Source of the DNA: Actinomycetota bacterium
Lineage (GTDB): Bacteria > Actinomycetota > Acidimicrobiia > Acidimicrobiales > GCA-2861595
NCBI GenBank assembly: GCA_016781225.1
Contig: JADDQT010000144.1
Coordinates: forward strand, 1-5,664
Direction of reading: 5' to 3'
Length of the DNA: 5,664 nucleotides
The notes beneath the pieces were generated by a model. It did no database searches. It had not been told where the DNA came from and worked only from the letters and a program-made list of their open reading frames with translations. Shown piece after piece: positions 1-4,062 of the stretch; within the stretch, counting starts at the first letter, position 1; each line of letters opens with the position of its first letter. The position numbers and the translations under genes are program-made.

Positions 1-13
1 TTCAAACTAGAAG

Positions 14-1120
14 CTAGGGAGCGGGGCTGATGCGCACTATGCGGTCGTCGCCGTCGTCCGGTCTCCCCCGACCGTCCTTGTTGGAGGTGGCCACGTAGAC
101 GGCACCGTCCGGCCCGACGGCAACGTCGCGCACCCGTCCCAGCTCGCCGGCCAGCAGCACCTCCTCACCGGTCACCGAGCCCCGGGCGTCGAAGGTCAGC
201 CGGCGCAGCGACGTGCCGCGGAGCGTCCCGAAGAGCATCGATCCTCTCCACGCCGGGATGAGACCGCCCCCGTAGACCGCGCAGCCCGAATGGGCCACGC
301 TGGACGGGTAGTTCTTGATCCCGTTCCCGCTGGTTCCGGGCCAGCCGCCGTCGAAGCCCTGGCTCAGGGCGTTTACCTCGTCGTTGCCCGAGGGACCGTG
401 CTCGGTGGCGAGGAAGCGCCCGCCGGGAGCGAAGCACAGGCCCTGCACGTTGCGGTGCCCCCTGCTGAACACCGAGCTCTTCCCCGACTCCGGGTCTATG
501 CGCAGCACCTTGCCATTCACCGAGCCGGGATCGGGCGAGAGCTCGGGGCGGGCGGCGTCGCCGGTGGTGGCGTAGAGCGTGCCGTCAGGGCCAAAGCGGA
601 GACGACCGCCGTTGTGGATGCCGGCTTTCTCTATGCCCTTCACCAGGACGGTCTGGGACCCATCGGGCTCGAGGCGTACGACACGGTTCTCGGAGGAGGC
701 GGTGTACATCACGAACTTGCGGCCTTGGCGGTCGATCTCGAGTCCGAGGAGCCCTCCCTCGCCCTGTTCCTGCACTCCCTCGATGTCCGTGGGGCGGCCC
801 CCCAGCTTGGTCAGGCGACCGGGTCGCTCGGTGAACCAGAGCGCCCCGGCGGGGTCCCATGCCAGCGACCACACGGTGTCCAGCTCACGCGCCACCTCGG
901 TGACCTGGAGTCGCGCTCCGGCGCTCATGAAGGTGGCCACCACCCGACCGGGTGACGAGGGCGCCGCTGGGGAAGGGGACGACGTCGGCGGAGTGGTGTC
1001 GGGGCTGTTCTGGGCCGGCGTCGGAGGACCTGTCTCCCTCTGCACCGGGCCGTCACTGCACGCCGCCAGCCCGAGGGCCAGCGCCAAGAACAGCCGTGGC
1101 AATTTGGGACCAGGCGTCAA
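14..1120 (-). CDS. PQQ-dependent glucose/sorbosone dehydrogenase family lipoprotein
   Basis: A 368-aa protein of the soluble glucose/sorbosone dehydrogenase family (six-bladed beta-propeller using PQQ and calcium), expected to oxidise sugars or other alcohols outside the membrane. Residues 7-21 form a short hydrophobic signal ending in the lipobox LAAC, with Cys21 as the probable lipidation site. Residues 22-60 are a Pro/Ser/Thr-rich linker. The propeller runs from about 70 to 366. Family motifs seen are EGGLLGLEID (121-130), IHNGGRLRFGPDG (168-180, with His169 at the place of the catalytic base), NGKVLRIDPE (202-211), ATEHGPSGNDEVN (238-250) and GRVRDVAVGPDGAVYVATSN (328-347). The start is TTG at 1120, chosen because it overlaps the stop of the upstream regulator as TTGA, which suggests translational coupling. 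A second TTG at residue 7 would also leave a workable signal peptide, and neither has a clear Shine-Dalgarno. The substrate cannot be told, and some family members have no proven activity. The family call is firm. Confidence 0.9.
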   Translation of the reverse strand: MTPGPKLPRLFLALALGLAACSDGPVQRETGPPTPAQNSPDTTPPTSSPSPAAPSSPGRVVATFMSAGARLQVTEVARELDTVWSLAWDPAGALWFTERPGRLTKLGGRPTDIEGVQEQGEGGLLGLEIDRQGRKFVMYTASSENRVVRLEPDGSQTVLVKGIEKAGIHNGGRLRFGPDGTLYATTGDAARPELSPDPGSVNGKVLRIDPESGKSSVFSRGHRNVQGLCFAPGGRFLATEHGPSGNDEVNALSQGFDGGWPGTSGNGIKNYPSSVAHSGCAVYGGGLIPAWRGSMLFGTLRGTSLRRLTFDARGSVTGEEVLLAGELGRVRDVAVGPDGAVYVATSNKDGRGRPDDGDDRIVRISPAP

Positions 1121-1827
1121 ACGGCCGTCACGCAGGCGTCATCGCCCTGAGCCCGCGAGGCTGCGGTGGCAGGTGCCGTTTCCCCGTACAGGCCGGCGAG
1201 CATACCCCTCACGATCCCGCGGTCGACGGCGCAGATCACCGGGTGCTGCGCGGCTGCCTCTCCGAAGGGGCACTGCTCGGCCACGATGGCCAGCGAAGAG
1301 CCGCGGGCCTCGGCGTGGGCGGCGAAGCCGTGGGCGGTGAGGGCGTCGGCAACGGCGTGGAGGGCGGTCCTGAAGGAGCGGTGGGAGTCCGCCGGCGACA
1401 TCTGATGGGCCAAGCTACGGCCGTACTCCTCACCAACTTCCTCGGCCATGGCCTCGGCCCGGTCTGCGGGCACCAAGGCGAGGGCTCTGCCGAGCAGGGT
1501 GACGAGGAGGTCGTCGCGACGAGCCGGAAAGGCCAGGCTCATCTCCTTCTCACCGGCTCGGTACCGCTTGGAGGGGCGCCCGACACCGCCGCTCTCCCCG
1601 CGCTCCACGTAGACCTCCAGGTAGCCCCCGGCGGCGAGCTTGTCGAGGTGGTGGCGGGCCACGTTTGGGTGCAGCTCGAAGCGCTCGGCGATCTCGGCCG
1701 CTGTCACCCCGAGATCGGCCTCCCGAGCGAACAGGAAGATGTGTCGGCGGGTGGGGTCACCGAAGGCAGAGGTGACGGCGGCTACTGCGGCGGAGAACTC
1801 GGCATCGGTGAGGGCAGGCCGATCCAC
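1117..1827 (-). CDS. SufR/ArsR-like winged-helix regulator with CX12C motif
   Basis: A 236-aa DNA-binding regulator. Residues 20-90 are a winged helix of the ArsR/SufR type: FGDPTRRHIFLF opens the domain, VTAAEIAERFELHPNVARHH is the helix-turn-helix (about 41-60) and GVGRPSKRYR (81-90) is the wing. The C-terminal part (about 100-215) carries EQCPFGEAAAQHPVIC, with Cys186 and Cys199 separated by 12 residues. SufR repressors use this spacing as part of an Fe-S cluster site. A third cysteine, Cys232, lies near the C-terminus, so cluster binding is plausible but the full cyanobacterial SufR cysteine set is not evident. The start is GTG at 1827, which leaves 18 nt to the divergent mrp start. An in-frame ATG at 1890 would add 21 residues and overlap mrp as annotated here. 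The reading frame stays open far upstream only because mrp lacks stops on the opposite strand. The gene is head-to-head with mrp and co-directional with the dehydrogenase at 14-1120, so it probably regulates both. Family call firm, exact ligand inferred. Confidence 0.85.
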   Translation of the reverse strand: MDRPALTDAEFSAAVAAVTSAFGDPTRRHIFLFAREADLGVTAAEIAERFELHPNVARHHLDKLAAGGYLEVYVERGESGGVGRPSKRYRAGEKEMSLAFPARRDDLLVTLLGRALALVPADRAEAMAEEVGEEYGRSLAHQMSPADSHRSFRTALHAVADALTAHGFAAHAEARGSSLAIVAEQCPFGEAAAQHPVICAVDRGIVRGMLAGLYGETAPATAASRAQGDDACVTAV

Positions 1828-1831
1828 GCAA

Positions 1832-1840
1832 GTACTGTAC
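1832..1840. promoter_or_regulatory. Overlapping divergent -10 elements in a 9-bp palindrome
   Basis: The palindrome GTACTGTAC (GTAC-T-GTAC) contains TACTGT on the plus strand (1833-1838) and TACAGT on the minus strand (1839-1834). Both fit the TANNNT pattern of a -10 hexamer. The plus hexamer ends 7 nt before GTG 1846 and the minus hexamer ends 6 nt before GTG 1827, so transcription starting at the usual distance would begin at or beside each start codon and give leaderless mRNAs, which are common in actinobacteria. No convincing -35 hexamer is visible on either side, and no Shine-Dalgarno fits in the 18-nt gap. The geometry is read from the sequence; promoter activity is inferred. Confidence 0.45.
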
Positions 1841-1853
1841 CGGGCGTGCCGGT
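1839..1853. promoter_or_regulatory. Candidate operator ACCGG-N5-CCGGT
   Basis: A perfect inverted repeat with 5-bp arms, ACCGG (1839-1843) and CCGGT (1849-1853), is separated by 5 nt and centred on the first base of the mrp GTG codon. It abuts and partly overlaps the divergent -10 elements, so a dimeric winged-helix protein bound here would block mrp transcription and could affect its own gene. The adjacent SufR-like protein is the obvious candidate. Arms this short are expected by chance in GC-rich DNA, so this is only suggestive. Confidence 0.3.
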
Positions 1854-3039
1854 TAGCCAGGGTCCCGCGAAGCCGAGCTCTGCCAGCCATGGTCCCGTCA
1901 CCAAGGACCAGGTGATCGAGGCTCTCCGCCCCGTCGACGACCCCGAGTTGCACATGAGCATCGTCGACCTCGGCATGGTGAAGAAGGTGGAGATCGGCGG
2001 TGGGCACGTGGCCGTCCAGGTCGCCCTCACCGTGGCGGGTTGCCCGCTCCGAGCCGAGATCACCGAACGGGTCACCGCTGCCCTGATGCCTCTGCACGGC
2101 GTGGACCACGTGGACGTGGGCATGACTGTGATGACCGACGAGGAGAGGGCCGCCGTGCGCCGGCGGATGCAGGAGAGCAGGGGCGCTCCGAGCGAGGCCG
2201 GTGCCCCGGGCCAGCGCCTGGGTCACGAGGAGGGCCGCCTCAACCCCTTCATGCGACCGGAGTCGCGGACCCGGGTGCTCGGCATCTCCTCGGGCAAGGG
2301 CGGGGTGGGCAAGTCCTCCGTCACCGTGAACCTGGCGGTGGCGCTGGCCCGAAAGGGCCACGAGGTGGGGATCCTGGACGCCGACGTCTACGGGTTCTCC
2401 GTCCCGAAGATGATGGGTATCCACCACGACCCGGTGGTCATCGACGACATGGTCGTCCCGCCCGTTGCCCATGGGGTGAAGGTGATCTCCATCGGGTTCT
2501 TCGTGGGTGACGACCAACCGGTGATGTGGCGCGGTCCCATGTTGCACAAGGCGCTCGAGCAGTTCCTCGTCGACGTCTACTGGGGCGACCTCGACTACCT
2601 GCTCGTGGACATGCCGCCCGGCACCGGTGACGTGGCCCTGTCGATGGCCCAGTACCTGCCCAGGTCCGAGGTCTTCGTGGTGACCACGCCGCAGCCTGCC
2701 GCCCAACGGGTGGCCCAGCGGACGGCGTTCATGGCCCGCAAGGTCAACCTTCCCCTGCGCGGGGTCGTGGAGAACATGTCCTGGTTCACTGGTGACGACG
2801 GGAAGCGGTACGAGATCTTCGGGCGGGGCGGGGGGACAGAGCTTGCCGAGTCCCTGGGCGTGCCCTTGCTGGCACGGGTCCCGCTGGTCCCCGGCCTGCG
2901 GGAGGGGGGCGACGTCGGGCTTCCCGTCACCGTGTCCGACCCCGACGGTGAGGCGTCGTCGGTGTTCGACGCCATGGCGGAGACGGTGAAGGGGATGAAG
3001 GCGAGCCGGGTCTTCAACCCCGAGCTGCAGGTCGGCTGA
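1846..3039 (+). CDS. mrp: Mrp/ApbC-type P-loop ATPase with N-terminal DUF59 domain, no CxxC
   Basis: A 397-aa cytoplasmic ATPase of the Mrp/NBP35 family, which assembles or carries Fe-S clusters to apo-proteins. Residues 18-97 are the DUF59/MIP18 domain (DDPELHMSIVDLGMVKKVEI, then VAGCPLRAEITERV with Cys66). A charged linker follows. The ATPase spans about 140-390: deviant Walker A GKGGVGKS (150-157) with its signature first lysine, LDADVYGFSVPKMMG (177-191), WRGPMLHKALEQFLVDVYWGD (228-248), Walker B region LLVDMPPGTGD (252-262), VVENMSWF (307-314) and IFGRGGGTELAESLG (324-338). The usual CxxC after ENMS, which bridges a cluster in the dimer of many homologues, is replaced by TGDDG, leaving Cys66 as the only cysteine. 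As I recall, mycobacterial Mrp also lacks this motif. The start is GTG 1846, because it keeps the first helix of DUF59 whole and suits a leaderless transcript. GTG 1912, preceded by AAGGA, is an alternative that would trim the domain. No clear terminator follows. Confidence 0.92.
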   Translation: MPVSQGPAKPSSASHGPVTKDQVIEALRPVDDPELHMSIVDLGMVKKVEIGGGHVAVQVALTVAGCPLRAEITERVTAALMPLHGVDHVDVGMTVMTDEERAAVRRRMQESRGAPSEAGAPGQRLGHEEGRLNPFMRPESRTRVLGISSGKGGVGKSSVTVNLAVALARKGHEVGILDADVYGFSVPKMMGIHHDPVVIDDMVVPPVAHGVKVISIGFFVGDDQPVMWRGPMLHKALEQFLVDVYWGDLDYLLVDMPPGTGDVALSMAQYLPRSEVFVVTTPQPAAQRVAQRTAFMARKVNLPLRGVVENMSWFTGDDGKRYEIFGRGGGTELAESLGVPLLARVPLVPGLREGGDVGLPVTVSDPDGEASSVFDAMAETVKGMKASRVFNPELQVG

Positions 3040-3174
3040 GCTCCTCCGGCGCGTAGCGACCGGATCCACGAGGGTGGTCGACGCGGGCGTTGAACCGCGC
3101 CCCGAGCAAGGAAGTCGAGGAAATTCCTGGGCGAAGGCGGTACGCTCGAAACGCCCCGTCTGCGGCGGGAGCCC

Positions 3175-3223
3175 CCAGCAACGACATCAGTCGTCACCAG
3201 GGCGCAGATGCCGAGGTTGCTGG
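3175..3223 (+). promoter_or_regulatory. Candidate branched RNA structure in the 5' leader
   Basis: CCAGCAAC (3175-3182) is the exact reverse complement of GTTGCTGG (3216-3223), an 8-bp stem. The enclosed 33 nt hold two smaller hairpins, GAC-ATCA-GTC (3183-3192) and GGC-GCAGAT-GCC (3201-3212), so the segment could fold as a three-way junction. It lies 67 nt before the ATG of the YdhR-like gene. I do not recognise the consensus of any known riboswitch class. The inner stems are only 3 bp and could be chance in GC-rich sequence. Confidence 0.3.
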
Positions 3224-3279
3224 ATGATCTCGGGCGCCGGTGGAGAACGCGGAGCAGCTCCTCGGCGGGGACAGACACC

Positions 3280-3285
3280 AGGAGG
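3280..3285 (+). promoter_or_regulatory. Strong Shine-Dalgarno that sets the YdhR-like start
   Basis: AGGAGG sits 5 nt before ATG 3291. It fixes the start at MYVQIVTYNL, where the conserved domain begins, instead of the in-frame GTG at 3240 that would add 17 unrelated residues. It is the only strong ribosome site ahead of a complete gene in the window, which contrasts with the GTG/TTG starts to the left that lack one. Confidence 0.85.
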
Positions 3286-3290
3286 AAGAC

Positions 3291-4046
3291 ATGTACGTCC
3301 AGATCGTCACCTACAACCTGAACGACGTGAGCGAGCAGGACTACATCGACATCGCCCACCAGGTTGCGCCCCAGTTCTCGGCCATGGGCGGCCTCCAGGC
3401 CAAGGTGTGGCTGCGGAACGAGGACTCCAATGCATACGGGGCGGTGTACATCTGGGACGACCGGGAGTCCCAGGAACGCTTCGTGGCATCGGATCTGTTC
3501 GAGGCCACCTACCCCGGCTTCGTCAACGTGGTGTCCGAGGGATACGAGGTCTTCGAGCACCTGACGAGAGCCACCCAGCCCATGCTCGAGATCCTGGAGG
3601 ATGAGGTGGCCGGCTGGGCCCCACCGCCCCCACCGCCCCCACCGCCGTCGGAGCCGATCGAGGATGACGAGCTGATGGAGGAGGAGCCTGAGCTGCTCGA
3701 GGAAGAGGAGCTGCTCGAGGAGCCGGAGCTGGTCGAAGACGAGGAGCTGCTCGAGGAGCCGGAGCTGGTCGAGGACGAGCCGGTCGACGCCGTGGTCGTG
3801 GAGGAGCCCGCGCCGCCGGTCAGGGTGACGCGCCGGGTCGTCAAGAGACCGGTCACGAAGGTGCCGAAGAAAGCGGCCGCCAAGAAGGCGGCAGCGAAGA
3901 AGGCGGCCAGGTCGACCAAGGTGATCAAGGTCACCAAGAAGGCCGTTCCCGCTCGGAGGGCGGCGACACCGCGTGTGACCAAGGTCACCAAGAAGGTGGT
4001 GAAGCGGCCCGTGAAGGGGGCCAAGAAGGCCAAGAAGCTCCGCTGA
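3291..4046 (+). CDS. YdhR-like (ABM-fold) protein with Pro, acidic and H1-like basic tail
   Basis: A 251-aa protein with no signal peptide or membrane segment. Residues 1-95 match the YdhR-like putative monooxygenase family (dimeric alpha+beta barrel): MYVQIVTYNLNDVSEQDY at the start, LQAKVWL (35-41), AYGAVYIWDDRESQERFVASD (48-68) and the closing VSEGYEVFEHLTRATQP. Family members are normally about 100 aa, so more than half of this protein is extra. The extra part has sharp blocks: nine prolines (111-119); residues 121-172 with 29 Asp/Glu and no Lys/Arg, containing a repeated EELLEEPELVED; and residues 178-251 with 31 Lys/Arg and no Asp/Glu, including KKAAAKKAAAKKAAR and repeated VTKKV and VVKRPV. 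The basic block resembles histone H1 and actinobacterial HupB tails, so nucleic-acid binding is plausible; the acidic block could shield it or self-associate. It has its own strong ribosome site after a 251-nt gap, so it is probably a separate transcript. The function is unknown, and monooxygenase activity should not be assumed. Confidence 0.85.
   Translation: MYVQIVTYNLNDVSEQDYIDIAHQVAPQFSAMGGLQAKVWLRNEDSNAYGAVYIWDDRESQERFVASDLFEATYPGFVNVVSEGYEVFEHLTRATQPMLEILEDEVAGWAPPPPPPPPPSEPIEDDELMEEEPELLEEEELLEEPELVEDEELLEEPELVEDEPVDAVVVEEPAPPVRVTRRVVKRPVTKVPKKAAAKKAAAKKAARSTKVIKVTKKAVPARRAATPRVTKVTKKVVKRPVKGAKKAKKLR
3621..3647 (+). repeat. Tandem 9-nt proline-codon repeat (nine prolines)
   Basis: Nine consecutive proline codons are built from three near-perfect copies of CCACCGCCC, the last ending in CCG. 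The repeat sits exactly between the YdhR-like domain and the charged tail. It forms a stiff spacer and a likely site of ribosome slowing that would depend on elongation factor P. Repeat-number change by slippage would stay in frame. Confidence 0.85.
3705..3776 (+). repeat. 36-bp in-frame tandem duplication in the acidic block
   Basis: Two adjacent 36-nt copies (3705-3740 and 3741-3776) differ at one base, a synonymous GAA/GAG, and each encodes EELLEEPELVED. The preceding sequence (from about 3681) is a degenerate related unit. Near identity even at synonymous positions points to a recent duplication or ongoing slippage/recombination that lengthens the acidic block without breaking the frame. 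Confidence 0.9.
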
Positions 4047-4062
4047 CCCCCTTGTCAGGCGG
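4040..4062. terminator. Hairpin spanning both convergent stop codons
   Basis: CCGCTGAC (4040-4047) pairs with GTCA-g-GCGG (4054-4062), giving eight pairs with one bulged G and a 6-nt loop. The stop of the plus-strand YdhR-like gene (4044-4046) is in one arm and the stop of the minus-strand hypF (4057-4055) is in the other. There is no T tract on either side, so it is not a classical intrinsic terminator; it may slow or stop converging polymerases or shield the mRNA ends. Confidence 0.35.

Larger units (their letters stand above)
3040..3290 (+). other. Intergenic region with possible promoter and structured leader
   Basis: 251 nt lie between mrp and the YdhR-like gene. No coding region convinces here: the open frames lack a ribosome site and family resemblance. 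TACGCT at 3141-3146 could be a -10 element, with GGAAAT (3119-3124) 16 nt upstream as a possible non-housekeeping -35; this pairing is weak. A start near 3153 would give a leader of about 138 nt containing several inverted repeats, of which the strongest is annotated separately at 3175-3223. A further small hairpin, GGAG-CAG-CTCC, lies at 3251-3261, about 20 nt before the Shine-Dalgarno. No strong intrinsic terminator for mrp is seen. Confidence 0.4.

Noticed and set aside
941..954. CACCC-GACC-GGGTG inverted repeat in the dehydrogenase gene.
   Set aside because: Five-bp GC-rich stems are common by chance here; it sits in the variable linker region with no other support.
952..1845. Open frame on the plus strand that extends the mrp frame upstream through the regulator and into the dehydrogenase gene.
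   Set aside because: The translated extension has no family resemblance, overlaps two clearly recognised minus-strand genes, and is explained by the scarcity of stop codons in high-GC DNA. The Mrp domain begins near 1900.
1828..3069. Long minus-strand open frame continuous with the regulator and antisense to the whole mrp gene.
   Set aside because: It is His/Arg/Gly-rich shadow translation of mrp. The conserved winged-helix domain starts just after GTG 1827.
2595..3560. A 321-codon minus-strand frame across the mrp end, the intergenic region and the YdhR-like start.
   Set aside because: Low-complexity Arg/Pro/Ser composition in parts and no recognisable domain; it overlaps two supported genes on the other strand.
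3621..3776. Repeats considered as a possible CRISPR-like or satellite array.
   Set aside because: The units are directly adjacent with no spacers, keep the reading frame, and encode the proline and acidic blocks of one protein.
3509..4033. Minus-strand frame encoding a Ser/Gly-rich protein antisense to the charged tail.
   Set aside because: The poly-Ser and poly-Gly runs are the reverse reading of the Glu and Pro codons in the YdhR-like gene, which has a strong ribosome site and a conserved N-terminal domain.
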